Below, in pieces: positions 33,133 to 42,617 of a DNA stretch of 64,000 nucleotides. The notes beneath the pieces were generated by a model, which worked only from the letters and a program-made list of their open reading frames with translations, searched no databases and was not told the DNA's origin. How positions within the stretch are numbered: position 1 is the stretch's first letter; every line of letters begins with the position of its first letter. Source of the DNA: Williamsia muralis NBRC 105860 (GTDB lineage Bacteria > Actinomycetota > Actinomycetes > Mycobacteriales > Mycobacteriaceae); the NCBI RefSeq assembly GCF_001598915.1, contig NZ_BDAP01000011.1, positions 1 to 64,000 on the forward strand, in the 5' to 3' direction. Position numbers and translations under genes: made by a program.

Positions 33133-36100
33133 CTACAGCCGCCGGTTGTGTTCGTGCTCGCGGGTGACGTGCTCGGCGGTGTCGCGGGTGTGGCCGCGGT
33201 AGATCTGGGGGTCGTGCTCGAGTTCGTTGGCCGCGCCCGCGTGTGCGATGGCGGCGTGGTGTTCGCGCCGCTGCTCCTCGAGTTCTCGTTGTAGGTTCCG
33301 GTGGGCCTGCTGGTGGAGGTAGTTGGTGTCAACGGGTTTGGGTCCGATGGGGTCGACGTCGGAGGTGATGTCGTGGTCGGTGCGCCACGCCTGGATCTGG
33401 CCGGCGAGGTGTTCCCATCGGTGCTGTGCGGTCTGGTCGGTGGGGTAGTCGCCGAGCGCTTCGGTCCATAGGGGTCGGTCGACGGCCAGTTGTGACCCGG
33501 CGGCGGCAATGGTTTCGGCTAGGTGGCGGTGGTGTGCGACGGCGTGTTCGTTGCCCTCGGCCAGCGGAGGGGCTGGCAGCCAGGACGGTGCGCGCGGATC
33601 GGCTGCTAGCGCGGCAACAGGGTGGTCTTCACGCCATGCGGCGAGCAATTTTTCGGGGTCTACGTCGCCGGCTGCGGTCCGCGCACGTGTGCTGCGGACT
33701 TGCAGTTGGCCCGCCAGCTGCATCGCGGTCTCACCAGAGAGTCGTTCTCGCGCAGCGATGTCGTCGATGAGTGTGCCGATCGTCGGGTGTCCACTGCGGA
33801 TGGCGATGCCGGCACTTTCGAGGCGTTCCACTTCGACCTGGTGGGCGTCGATCCAGCGGTTGCGGGCGATGTTGAGTGCGTTGGGTAGGTGGGTGTCGAG
33901 GTGTTCGGCGATGGCGGCCGCTGAGATCTCTTGGTCGGCGAGCTGGAGGTCACGTACCGCCGCTGCGGTGACCCGGTCGGGGGAGTATCCGGCGCGGTCT
34001 GCTGCGCTTAAGCGTGCGATGAGGCGGCGGGTGGCTGGGTCGTTGCGTACGTGGTTGCGGCCCTCGGCTGGGAGCACGGAGAGTGCTGTATCGAGTCGTG
34101 CAGAGTCGATCTGGGCGACCGCTGCCCGGTAGTCGGTGAGCGCGGATGCCAGGGGATCGGTCTGCCGTTTAAGGGCTTCTTGGTGGGTGCTCGCGGCGAT
34201 CTGGCACCAGTCGGCCAGCTCGGCGTCGGTGCCGGGATAGCGCGGAGGCAGGGGAGCCAACCGGTTCGGGTCATCGTTGACCGGACGCGGTGTGCGGGTT
34301 TGCTGTTCGGCGATGCGGTGGGCGATCAGTGCGGCCGGATCGTGCGCGTCGGCCAAGGACGTGTGGTCACCCAGCGCGGCGGCGAGGAGGTGCACCGGGT
34401 GTCCGCCGGCGTCGTGTTCGGCGACCAACAGCTCACGCAAACGGTGATAGCTGTCGGGGTGTGCCTCACGCATGGTGAGGTGAATCGTCTCGGGCAGCGC
34501 TTGATCCAGCACCCGGTTCAGGTACTCATCGCGCAGGATTCGTTGGCCTGCGTGGTAGTGCACCGAGAGGCGTTCGGGGTCGTGTGCGGCGGCCAGGGCA
34601 GCCCGGAGTTCTTCGGTGGCGGTGCGGTGTCCGTTGTCGCGGGCGACCGAGACCCGCAACAGCTCCACAGCGGTCGGGGCGCGTTGCACGCCGTCGACGT
34701 GGACCTTTTCCACGTCGATGGGCAGCTCTTGATCCAGCGGCACGTAGGCATGGTTTTGGGAGCGGCCACGGGTCATTCCGACGTAGAGCCCGGCGCGGTC
34801 GGCGGTGACCGAATGCAGCATACGGGTGACGTCGACGGTCAAGCCTTGGGCGCGGTGGATCGTCATCGCATAGCCCAATTCCGTGTGTTCACGCACGTAT
34901 TGGGCGCTCAAACGCACGGTGCCTTTATGGTCACGGTGGCGCACCGTCAGCGACTTGTCGCGGTGTACTTTCACGACTGTCCACACGTCACCGTTGCGGA
35001 CGTAGGAGCCTGGTCGGGTGCCGCCTTTGGTGCGGCCGCCGGGCCCGCGGTCGTTGGATCGGGTGACTACTTGGTCCCCGACGCCGGCCATGTGCTGATC
35101 GGACAGACCGACGACGCGGTCTGTGCGTGCAGCGTTTTCGCTGCGCCGGATGCTCTGGATGGCTGAGTTCAGTTCGCGCACATCGTTGGTCGTCGAGGCG
35201 AGGACGATGCTGTTGCGGCCAGCTTCCAGGTCGGCGATGTGGTCGGCGACCAGGTGGGTTTTCAGTTCGGCCAGGGTGCCGTCGTGGACCCACCCGCGCC
35301 GCGCATACAGGTCGATGGCCGCGAGGTCGCCGAACCGTAGGGCGATGGAGTTCTTCGCTTGCACGTGGTCGTCGCCGAACCGCACGACTTCGTCGAGTTC
35401 TGGTGCGTGGGTGTGATCAGCGAGGGAGCGAAGCAGGCCACCGGACTCGACCGCGTCGAGCTGGGCTGGGTCGCCCAGGGCGCGGATGATTGCGCCGCGT
35501 TCGTGGGCGATGGCCACCAGGGCGTCCCAGTCGGCGGTGCACATCATCGAGGCTTCGTCGACCAAGAGCACGGTGCCGGGGCGGATGGGAGAGTCGAGGA
35601 TGGTGCCGGCGGGGATCCCTTTGTCAGCCATCTTCCCGCGATAGGGGTAGGTCAGGTACGCAACCGTGAGCCCTTGAACGCCGACTTCTTCGCCCAGGTT
35701 CTCGGCGGCGACAGCTGAGGGTGCGAGGGCGATGACGTTGTGTCCGGCCGCTTCCCACGACTTGGTCGCAGCCGACATGGCGGTGGTTTTGCCGGCACCA
35801 GCGGGGCCCACGCCGACGGCGAGGAGGGCACCGGAGCCGGTGAAATGGTCGACCAGGGCGCGTTGGCCGGGGTTGAGTTCGCGGCCGTTCTCGGCCTGCA
35901 GTTGCTGGCAGATGTGCTCGACGTGGGCGCGGGTCAGGACGTGGCCGGTGGGGGTGTTCGCTGCAGCGTGCACGCGGTCTTCGGCGGCCAGAACTGCGGT
36001 GGTGGTCAGCAGAGTCTCGTCGTGGCGCACCAGCTGCGATTCGCCGTTGGCGCGTTGCAATGCCGCTGGGGTGGGGGCGAACTCGGGGGTGGCCAGCGCG

Positions 36101-37611
36101 ATTACACCGGCTCGGGCGTGGTCGATGACAGCGTCGATCGCGGCGCGGCGTTGCGGTGGATCATCGAACGCGACGGTCGCCAGATGTGCTTCGGCCGCGC
36201 CACGTAGGGAGTGCATCGTCCACGATGAGCGACGCTCAGACAGGTGCTCAAGGACCTGGTGGGCTTCGGTGTCGACGCCGAGAAAGTCGCGGTCTACGGC
36301 GTTCTCACGCTGTAAGATTCGGTCCATCATCCGACCCAGTGCGCGTTCGGATCCCAGGACGGTCAGGGCGCGATCGCGCCACCCCTCACGCAGCTCGGCG
36401 AGTGACTTGCCGACCTGTTTTCCTTCGCGGGTGTCGAGGTTGGCTTGCTGCATGAGCCGGTACATGGTGCGTTTGGGTGGCATGTATCCGTGCTCGTCGC
36501 GGTAGGCGCGCAGCAGCTCGTCGTAGCGGGCCTCGATGGCGGTGCGGCGGCCGGAGAACTCTTCACGCAGCTCGGGTAGCACCCCAGCGATCTCGATGAC
36601 CGCCTGGCGGCCGTCGCCCATCTGGCGGACCTCACGGCCCACACCGAGCTCGCGGCAGACCAGGTCCATCACTGCGCCGTTGTAGCGCTGCGAGTGCGCC
36701 ACGGCGGCCTTGTGCAGGGCTTTGGAGTCGATGGATCGCCACACACCGTCGGTGCCCTGGACCTTCTGGGACACCGCGGCGTGGGTGTGAAAGTTCGGAT
36801 CCCCGGCCCGGGAATCGTAGTGATCGAACTGGGCCACGATCAGCCCTTTGGTGTCCACTTGCAGCTCACCGCTGGCACCGGAGCGAGTAAAAATCGCTTC
36901 CTGCTGCAGATGGGTCAAGGCGTCGTTGACCGCCTCGTGGTGGCAGCGTTCGATGGTGCGGCGAGTGTGCTCATCACCCAGTGCCCACAGCGTGGACACC
37001 GATTTGGGGGGAGTGAACACCAGGTCGAACCCGGCAACGGGTTGGCGCACCTTGCCTTTCTCGAAGGCAATCCACGACGACAGTTCCCGCTCGGTCAGCG
37101 GGGCCCGGCCCTTGTCGGCGGTGAACAGTCGGCGGCCGTGCTCGCGTTCGATGTCACGGACCTCAGCCACTTTCGGGCGACGGTGGTGGGTGGCCACGAA
37201 CGATTCGATGCTCGCTTCGGTGGCTTTCACCAACTCGATGTCGTTGTTGTAGTGCGGGAACTTGCGGCCCAACCGGGCGGTCTTAATCGCCGCCGCCGGC
37301 TTCATACCCTCGCCGACCATCGTGTCGATCAGAGCATCGGCGTTGGGGTGCAACGCTTCTCCGAACAGCGCCTTCATCTGCTCTTCGCGGACCGTGCCAT
37401 TGACGGCCAGAGCGTCATGTCCGACCCCCCCGGCCAGGCGGTGGTCCTCGAGCGCGAGAAGCCCATCGCCCCACCACAACCCCGGGGGAGTGCCATGGGC
37501 GGTGTAGTAATCGGCCATCTCCTGGCCCCGCTCGCGCTCGCGATCCTGACTGGCTACCTGGTCCGTCAGATAGCTGTAGCCGTCACCGGCATGCAGCACG
37601 TGCAGGGTCAT
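33133..37611 (-). CDS. traA: MobF-family relaxase-helicase (TraA/TrwC type)
   Basis: 1,492 residues from the ATG at 37611 (two GTG codons lie just upstream). The relaxase domain begins MTLHVLHAGDGYSYL with catalytic tyrosine candidates at 12 and 14. The metal-binding histidines are in FDHYDSRAGDPNFHTHAAV. The C-terminal helicase half has GVGPAGAGKTT (Walker A), LLVDEASMM (Walker B) and a UvrD-C-like AMTIHRAQGLTVD. It nicks oriT, stays attached to the 5' end and unwinds the transferred strand. The length suits actinobacterial TraA proteins. The intergenic DNA on its 5' side is the likely oriT. Confidence 0.93.
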   Translation of the reverse strand: MTLHVLHAGDGYSYLTDQVASQDRERERGQEMADYYTAHGTPPGLWWGDGLLALEDHRLAGGVGHDALAVNGTVREEQMKALFGEALHPNADALIDTMVGEGMKPAAAIKTARLGRKFPHYNNDIELVKATEASIESFVATHHRRPKVAEVRDIEREHGRRLFTADKGRAPLTERELSSWIAFEKGKVRQPVAGFDLVFTPPKSVSTLWALGDEHTRRTIERCHHEAVNDALTHLQQEAIFTRSGASGELQVDTKGLIVAQFDHYDSRAGDPNFHTHAAVSQKVQGTDGVWRSIDSKALHKAAVAHSQRYNGAVMDLVCRELGVGREVRQMGDGRQAVIEIAGVLPELREEFSGRRTAIEARYDELLRAYRDEHGYMPPKRTMYRLMQQANLDTREGKQVGKSLAELREGWRDRALTVLGSERALGRMMDRILQRENAVDRDFLGVDTEAHQVLEHLSERRSSWTMHSLRGAAEAHLATVAFDDPPQRRAAIDAVIDHARAGVIALATPEFAPTPAALQRANGESQLVRHDETLLTTTAVLAAEDRVHAAANTPTGHVLTRAHVEHICQQLQAENGRELNPGQRALVDHFTGSGALLAVGVGPAGAGKTTAMSAATKSWEAAGHNVIALAPSAVAAENLGEEVGVQGLTVAYLTYPYRGKMADKGIPAGTILDSPIRPGTVLLVDEASMMCTADWDALVAIAHERGAIIRALGDPAQLDAVESGGLLRSLADHTHAPELDEVVRFGDDHVQAKNSIALRFGDLAAIDLYARRGWVHDGTLAELKTHLVADHIADLEAGRNSIVLASTTNDVRELNSAIQSIRRSENAARTDRVVGLSDQHMAGVGDQVVTRSNDRGPGGRTKGGTRPGSYVRNGDVWTVVKVHRDKSLTVRHRDHKGTVRLSAQYVREHTELGYAMTIHRAQGLTVDVTRMLHSVTADRAGLYVGMTRGRSQNHAYVPLDQELPIDVEKVHVDGVQRAPTAVELLRVSVARDNGHRTATEELRAALAAAHDPERLSVHYHAGQRILRDEYLNRVLDQALPETIHLTMREAHPDSYHRLRELLVAEHDAGGHPVHLLAAALGDHTSLADAHDPAALIAHRIAEQQTRTPRPVNDDPNRLAPLPPRYPGTDAELADWCQIAASTHQEALKRQTDPLASALTDYRAAVAQIDSARLDTALSVLPAEGRNHVRNDPATRRLIARLSAADRAGYSPDRVTAAAVRDLQLADQEISAAAIAEHLDTHLPNALNIARNRWIDAHQVEVERLESAGIAIRSGHPTIGTLIDDIAARERLSGETAMQLAGQLQVRSTRARTAAGDVDPEKLLAAWREDHPVAALAADPRAPSWLPAPPLAEGNEHAVAHHRHLAETIAAAGSQLAVDRPLWTEALGDYPTDQTAQHRWEHLAGQIQAWRTDHDITSDVDPIGPKPVDTNYLHQQAHRNLQRELEEQRREHHAAIAHAGAANELEHDPQIYRGHTRDTAEHVTREHEHNRRL

Positions 37612-37617
37612 CACCAC

Positions 37618-38020
37618 CGCACCATAACCCGGCCACGGCCGTGGTGGAAGAAACGCGCCGCCCCCAAAGTCAGAAGATCTGCCAGAGGTGTGTCAGAACT
37701 AATCACTCACAGTAAAGCTGTGGGATCAAACAAGCAGGTCATGACCGAAGGGCATGGCACAAGGCGATGGTTCGAAGAACCGAGATCAAAAATCGGGCAC
37801 AGAGCAGACAGCGGAGACAGACAGGGCGAAAAGACGGTGCAAGGCCCCCCGGGGCCGGCAACACCGGGATTCGACCACCAGGCGACAACGGTCTGCCAGA
37901 ACCCCCCAACGGCCGCGTCAGCGGGTAATGTTGGGGCTGCATTCAACTGGCGTCGAGTGCTGCAAGAAGTTCCGTATGCACGTACGGGGCTTACACAGGT
38001 TCAGATGAGGGAGGGCCCTC
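37618..38020. other. Probable origin of transfer region
   Basis: A 403-bp gap between divergent relaxase and accessory genes, the usual place for a MobF oriT. It contains the palindrome ccacggccgtgg (37633-37644), hairpins cacag-taaag-ctgtg (37708-37722) and ggttc-gaa-gaacc (37769-37781), and ggccccccggggcc (37843-37856). The nic site cannot be assigned by eye. Promoters for the flanking genes must also lie here. Confidence 0.5.
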
Positions 38021-38497
38021 GTGGCTACCACCGAAAAAAGAATGTCCGCACGCGATCTCGCACGGAAGAAGGTCGCCGCGCAACGCGAAGCGCAGCGACT
38101 GCGCGACCAAGCCAACGAAACCGATCTGGCCACTGTCCTCAAAGCGGCCGAAGCGGTACCGGCTGCAGAAACGGTCCGCGACAAAGCAATCGCCGCGGCC
38201 AAGACCAAATGTCAGAGCAAAGTCGACGAGGCACACACCCGCATGGGTGCCGCGCTCGCAGCGATGCGCGATCGCGGTGAAACGATCGCCGCGCTCGCCG
38301 AGCTCTCCGACCTGCCCGACACCGAAGTGCGCCGGCTGATCAGGCTCCACGAATCCAAGGCCACCACAGACAGCCAGGCCGCGGCGCCAGGCACCGAGCA
38401 CAGTGACACCGACAATGCACCACACCAGCCGGCACCGGCGGCCGGGGGAGACGGTCAAAGTCAGCCGGTCCAGTCGCCGGCAGAACTCGCGTCGTAG
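38021..38497 (+). CDS. Small helical accessory (relaxosome?) protein
   Basis: 158 residues starting at a GTG after a gaggga-type site. Residues 1-85 form a charged coiled-coil-like helix (SARDLARKKVAAQREAQRLRDQANETDLATV), followed by an HTH-like part (RGETIAALAELSDLPDTEVRRLIRLHE) and a disordered Pro/Gln-rich tail. Divergent from the relaxase across the probable oriT, it is a good candidate for an oriT-binding accessory protein, analogous to but not homologous with TrwA. Confidence 0.6.
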   Translation: MATTEKRMSARDLARKKVAAQREAQRLRDQANETDLATVLKAAEAVPAAETVRDKAIAAAKTKCQSKVDEAHTRMGAALAAMRDRGETIAALAELSDLPDTEVRRLIRLHESKATTDSQAAAPGTEHSDTDNAPHQPAPAAGGDGQSQPVQSPAELAS

Positions 38498-38561
38498 CCC
38501 TGGGGTAGACCACACCCATGGACATCACCACCGCGTTTGCCGTTTCGGTCAAGGCCGGGTC

Positions 38562-39080
38562 GTGACCAGCCACCGGCTGGTTGTCGACCCGGTCGGTGAC
38601 GCCGGCGAGATCCGGCGGTTCACCCGGTACGTCATCGTCGGCCCCAGCGCGCACGACTGTGCGGTGTTCGTCGGCGCGATCGGCGACGACGGCTACGGCC
38701 GGTTCTGGCTCGGCCGACCCGGCGGTCCGAAAGTGGTCCGCGCTCAACGGTTCGCCGTCGCCGCCGTCCACGGCGTGATGCCGGCCGGCATGGTCGCCAT
38801 GCACGAATGCGACAACCCACTCTGTGTGCGCGTGGGCTCCCGTCACGTCGTGATCGGTACCCAGTCCGACAATCTCACCGACATGGGCCGCAAACACCGC
38901 GGCGGCGGCAGCGGATGGGGCCGCGGCGCCAGCGGTCTAGATCGCCAAGCCCGACGAGCCCGCGCCCACGCCGTGCGCGCCGCACTCATCAACGGATGGG
39001 ACCGCACGGCGGTCTCAGAAGCGTTAGGTGCTGGGATGCCCGGCCAGGAACCTCTGTTCGCTCTTCACGGCGGCATTTAG
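38562..39080 (+). CDS. HNH-type endonuclease-like protein
   Basis: 172 residues from the GTG at 38562. HECDNPLCVRVGSRHVVIGTQSDNLTDM matches the core of HNH_3-type endonucleases (His, paired Cys-containing loop, His, Asn), followed by a Gly/Arg-rich linker and a helical end (VRAALINGWDRTAVSEALGAG). Possibly a free-standing homing-type nuclease. It lies next to the oriT region. The reading frame is open further upstream but without a better start. Confidence 0.65.
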   Translation: MTSHRLVVDPVGDAGEIRRFTRYVIVGPSAHDCAVFVGAIGDDGYGRFWLGRPGGPKVVRAQRFAVAAVHGVMPAGMVAMHECDNPLCVRVGSRHVVIGTQSDNLTDMGRKHRGGGSGWGRGASGLDRQARRARAHAVRAALINGWDRTAVSEALGAGMPGQEPLFALHGGI

Positions 39081-39171
39081 TCCGGGCCATCCACCCCGTC
39101 TTTGCCTCCGTAGGGGTCTCCTCGATGGGGCAACACCGACCAGTTCGGTTCCAAGTTTCTGCCCTTATGAC

Positions 39172-39732
39172 CTACGGCGCGGACCACTCGGCTTCGTCGA
39201 GGTACATGCCTCGAGCGACGACCTTGTGCAACGGCTGGTCCGTCTCGAACGCGATGTATCCACTGACTTTTTCGCCGGGCTTCACCTGCCCTCGGAGTGC
39301 GTTGTCATTGGCGACACCCCAGTTAATTTCCACCTTGGTGCCGTCAGCGAGCAGAGCGTACGCGTGCGCGTAGGCCAGCTGGCTGGCGTCGTAGTTCCCG
39401 TTCTCGCCGACCACAGTGACGAACACCTTTGAATACGGCTTGTCGTCTGCGCCGTCTTCGCGGATCTCGGGCGCGTTGACGGTGATGGTGGCAGCGTCTC
39501 CGGTCTTGTCGCCCATGATGTCGTAGTCCTCAACGAGAACCGCCTCACCCCACGCCACTTGTGACACTTCGTGTTCGCCCGAGCCAGAGTTCTCGTTATC
39601 CGGGTGCGCAAAGTTGTTGATGCCCACCGGCGCCGTGGGATGGCCCGTCTCCTCGTTGTCACTGCACCCGCCGGCCACGAGGGTCACCGCGACGGCGGTA
39701 AGCAGAGCAGCGGCGGCCTTCTTAGCGTTCAT
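39172..39732 (-). CDS. Lipoprotein with DUF4352-like beta domain
   Basis: 186 residues with lipobox VAGGCS near residue 23. The mature part is beta-rich (VAWGEAVLVEDYDI, ATITVNAPEI, SKVFVTVVGENGNYDASQLAYAHAYALLADGTKVE, KVSGYIAFETDQPLHKVVAR), the usual pattern of DUF4352/Ig-like extracellular lipoproteins. Surface exposed; a role in exclusion or mating-pair interaction is possible but speculative. First of several minus-strand lipoprotein genes here. Confidence 0.72.
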   Translation of the reverse strand: MNAKKAAAALLTAVAVTLVAGGCSDNEETGHPTAPVGINNFAHPDNENSGSGEHEVSQVAWGEAVLVEDYDIMGDKTGDAATITVNAPEIREDGADDKPYSKVFVTVVGENGNYDASQLAYAHAYALLADGTKVEINWGVANDNALRGQVKPGEKVSGYIAFETDQPLHKVVARGMYLDEAEWSAP

Positions 39733-39808
39733 GGAGTTTCCCTGGCGGTCGGAGACGGTTATGCCAGGCAGGCGCTGGCTAGCTCAGGATGTTACGCACG
39801 TGGGCGGT

Positions 39809-40351
39809 TCACGAAATGGGGGCTGGGCATTGCCCGGTTTGAGCACCGATCGAGTTGATTTCTGCGTTCGACCGCGGATCCCCGGCGTAGTCAATCTGGT
39901 TCGTACAGCGGTCAGCAATGACCGCGTTGGGGTCCGGGACTTGCGCCCCGTTGGGGTAGCGACAGACGGTCCCGTCACAGACAGGGGTGTTGGCTTCACG
40001 TTCGCGACTCAATGAGTTGTCATGTTGGGCTTGGCAGTAGTCCGAGTAACCGGTGACTGTTCCATCGGACCAATAGGTTTCGATCGGACCCAACCCAACT
40101 TGGCAGCCCACGATGTAGGGCTCTGGTTCCACGACGGTCTCCTCGACAACGATCTCTGCCGGCGGCGCCGGTGCCGGCGCGGGGGTCGACGACGAGGGCG
40201 GAGGTGCAGTGACAGTGACGGTGCTGACGGCGACCGATGATGCAGTCGACGACGACTCCGCCGCACCGGTCTTGTCGGGATTGTCAGTGGCACAGGCCGT
40301 CAGCAAAACACCCAACGCACACACACCCAGCAACGACCGTTTCGTGAACAT
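39809..40351 (-). CDS. Lipoprotein, Cys-rich C-terminus
   Basis: 180 residues, lipobox LLTACA, a Ser/Thr/Pro linker, then a small domain with six cysteines (IVGCQVGLG, SDYCQAQ, PVCDGTVCRYPNG, RCTNQID, GQCPAPI) suggesting disulfides. The family was not recognised. Confidence 0.65.
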   Translation of the reverse strand: MFTKRSLLGVCALGVLLTACATDNPDKTGAAESSSTASSVAVSTVTVTAPPPSSSTPAPAPAPPAEIVVEETVVEPEPYIVGCQVGLGPIETYWSDGTVTGYSDYCQAQHDNSLSREREANTPVCDGTVCRYPNGAQVPDPNAVIADRCTNQIDYAGDPRSNAEINSIGAQTGQCPAPIS

Positions 40352-40524
40352 GCCCGTACGTCGCGACGCACGGACATACCGTTACTGCCGCCGGGCAAGT
40401 AAACAACAAGCACCCACGCTGCCTAACGCGCTTCTGGTGAGTGGCCGTGACGGACCGTGACGTATTCGCTGCCTGAAACGGGCCGCCCCCTGAGCCATCA
40501 TCTTCCTGTGAGTGCACCGAACGG

Positions 40525-40830
40525 CTACCGCGTAGGGATCGGTGCGAGCATCGACAGCACCGGCAGGCGCCACACCACCAGCGCGAGGTGTGAGCGCCAC
40601 AGGCGGTGTTTGAGGGCGTAGAGCCAGTGGCCGGCGAGCCACAGGGCCAGTCCGATGCCGGCCTCGATGGGGTAGCGGGTGTTGGCGAGGTCGCCGCCGT
40701 GGATGAACATTCCGCCGATGCCGTCGATGAACAGGATGATGCCGACCAGGCGAGCCAGGCCAGAGCCGATGCCCCACAGCAGGATGGCGACGAGCAGCAC
40801 ACCGGTTGCGATGAACACGAGCGACGCCAT
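40525..40830 (-). CDS. Small three-helix membrane protein
   Basis: 101 residues from the internal ATG (MASLVFIATG). Three hydrophobic segments (FIATGVLLVAILLWGIGSGLA, LVGIILFIDGIGGMFIHGG, IGLALWLAGHWLYAL) and a basic end. Function unknown; a membrane partner of the neighbouring lipoproteins is possible. Confidence 0.55.
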   Translation of the reverse strand: MASLVFIATGVLLVAILLWGIGSGLARLVGIILFIDGIGGMFIHGGDLANTRYPIEAGIGLALWLAGHWLYALKHRLWRSHLALVVWRLPVLSMLAPIPTR

Positions 40831-40899
40831 AGCGGTCACCTTCTGTGAGTTGGGGCCTGTGCCGGTGAGTGTGTCGTAGGGGTCTGACAGTGGCGGGGG

Positions 40900-41478
40900 T
40901 TAGCTGTCGGTCGGGCAGTGGCCCCACAGTCCGTGACGGTCGCGTTGAGCGTCAGTCTGGGCGGCGCGGAAAGCATTCCGGTAGCGGTAGCGGGTGCGGT
41001 CGTAGGTGTATTCACGGGCAGCTCCGGCTTCGATGAGCGCCAGGTTGAACAACCGCTGATCCTGAACGGTCCACACGTACGCCAGCTGGCGGTCGTAGCG
41101 GTCGGTGTCGCCGACGGTCTGGTCGTGTTCGAGTCGCACCGCGCGGCCGGTGAGGATCGTGCTGGTGTAGTCGCTCGCTTGTGGCCCGAAGCATTCGATG
41201 GGGGCGTTGGGTTTGACGGTTTCGGGGGTGTCGACGCCGATGAGCCGGACGGTGGAGGTGGCGCCGGCTCGATCGGTGACCTCGATGGTGTCGCCGTCGA
41301 CGACACGACTGACTGTCACCTCGGGCCCGGCGGTGTCGGGGATCTGCCCGCGCATCACATCGACGGCCGTGTCAGTCACGGGCGCGACGTCATCGTCGGC
41401 AACTGAGGCGCAGCCTCCCAGCAGGGTGGCTGCGCTGAGCGTTGCGGCGGCGATGAGTGCTCGGTAGCGAGAGGCCAT
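40900..41478 (-). CDS. Staphylococcal-nuclease-like (TNase) lipoprotein
   Basis: About 192 residues with lipobox LGGCAS and an SNase/TNase domain: VVDGDTIEV, VRLIGVDTPET, and RYDRQLAYV plus LIEAGAARE. Active-site Asp and Arg positions look conserved. It would be an extracellular, membrane-anchored nuclease. Start taken at MASRYR; another Met lies two codons upstream. Confidence 0.85.
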   Translation of the reverse strand: MASRYRALIAAATLSAATLLGGCASVADDDVAPVTDTAVDVMRGQIPDTAGPEVTVSRVVDGDTIEVTDRAGATSTVRLIGVDTPETVKPNAPIECFGPQASDYTSTILTGRAVRLEHDQTVGDTDRYDRQLAYVWTVQDQRLFNLALIEAGAAREYTYDRTRYRYRNAFRAAQTDAQRDRHGLWGHCPTDS

Positions 41479-41525
41479 GTGCACGAGGTCCTGTGTTCGG
41501 TGGGTGGCTGGGTCGGCTTGCGCGT

Positions 41526-41744
41526 TCAGGCGTCCGGAAACCGGGCGTCCACACGCGCCAGACCACGCCGCACGTATTCGTCGCCGTCGATGTCGCCGCG
41601 TTCCAGCGCGGTCAGGTCAGCGATGTCGTCGCGGTCCGGGGCCCAGCCGTCGAGGACGTGGCTGGCGATGTTGTTGTGCACGTTCCACTTCTGCGCGATG
41701 GTCAGGCCGGCGAATAGGTCGGCGTAGCTGGGTTCTGTGTTCAC
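41526..41744 (-). CDS. VbhA-like antitoxin, second copy
   Basis: 72 residues with the IAQKWNVHNNIASHVLDGW core of VbhA-type Fic antitoxins. The inhibitory-helix position reads SHVLDG, Asp replacing the usual Glu of (S/T)xxxE(G/N). It lies 44 bp downstream of the Fic gene and is a paralogue of the copy upstream of it (42618-42857). Confidence 0.75.
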   Translation of the reverse strand: MNTEPSYADLFAGLTIAQKWNVHNNIASHVLDGWAPDRDDIADLTALERGDIDGDEYVRRGLARVDARFPDA

Positions 41745-41788
41745 CTAGGATCTACTTCCTTCGCGGCCTGCGTTGCGTGCTCCGGTGG

Positions 41789-42586
41789 TTAGCGTTCGAT
41801 GCCGTGGTGGTGTCCGGGGCGTTCGGGGCCGTTGTCGCGGTACTGGTGTGGGGTGTCGGGGAGCTGGTTGTAATGGACCGGTTCGGGATGTTGTTGGTAG
41901 GCGATGGGTTCGGGGCGTTGGTCGTAGCTCAGCTCGTGCTGGTGGTCGTGCGCCGGGCTGGTGGTTTCGGCGGCGGGTGTGGGGGTGGGCCGTTCGATGG
42001 TGATGAACTCGAACACCGGGGTCAGGGCGGCGGGCCGGGTGGTGAAGTCGCCGGCCTCGGGGCGGCTCATCCCTGAGCGCATGTTCCACACGTAGGGGTC
42101 GATGGCTGTGAAGTTGTAGTCGTAGGCGGATTGTTCGGCGATCTGGGCCATGAACAGTTTCGCGGCCCGGCCGTTGCCTTCACGGAACGGGTGGGCGTGA
42201 TTGATCAGGGTGTAGATGACCGCTGATTGGTCGGCGAACTCGCCACGGTCCACTGTCGCCCACGAGGTTTCGGCGGCGGTGGTGGCGGCCGCGGCAAGGT
42301 AGTGGTCGATGTCGTGGCGGTGCGCGAACGGTTTGCCGTCTTTGCTCATGTTCACTTCGCGGTACTGCCCGGCCCACTCGTACACGTCCTGGAACAGGTA
42401 GCCGTGCAACGCTCGCAGGTGTTCGACGTCGAACGTGCGCTCAATCTGGGCGGTGCCGTTGCGGATCAGTTCTTCTCGGGCGGCGGTCCAGATGTATTCC
42501 TCGCCGGAGAGGTCGTGCTGGTTGTGGTGGCCAAGTTTGTTGGCCAGCACCGTGGTTCCTGGCCAGTAGTAGTCGTCCCAGTCCAT
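41789..42586 (-). CDS. Fic-family adenylyltransferase-like toxin
   Basis: 265 residues. Fic motif HPFREGNGRAAK at 132-143; the canonical second Arg is Lys here, which may weaken activity. The N-terminal part (SGEEYIWTAAREELIRNGT) and DVYEWAGQYREVNMSKDGKPF are typical of VbhT/Fic_N-type enzymes that AMPylate target proteins. The last 60 residues form a low-complexity His/Pro/Gln tail ending with DNGPERP and HHGIER, shared with the protein encoded at 42895-43485. It is encoded between two VbhA-like antitoxin genes. Confidence 0.9.
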   Translation of the reverse strand: MDWDDYYWPGTTVLANKLGHHNQHDLSGEEYIWTAAREELIRNGTAQIERTFDVEHLRALHGYLFQDVYEWAGQYREVNMSKDGKPFAHRHDIDHYLAAAATTAAETSWATVDRGEFADQSAVIYTLINHAHPFREGNGRAAKLFMAQIAEQSAYDYNFTAIDPYVWNMRSGMSRPEAGDFTTRPAALTPVFEFITIERPTPTPAAETTSPAHDHQHELSYDQRPEPIAYQQHPEPVHYNQLPDTPHQYRDNGPERPGHHHGIER

Positions 42587-42617
42587 CGACTCGACGTTCC
42601 CCCCGCGTGTCGGTTGT

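Noticed and set aside
36694-38280. A 528-codon plus-strand frame over the relaxase start and oriT
   Set aside because: Overlaps the catalytic N-terminus of the relaxase and has no recognisable domain.
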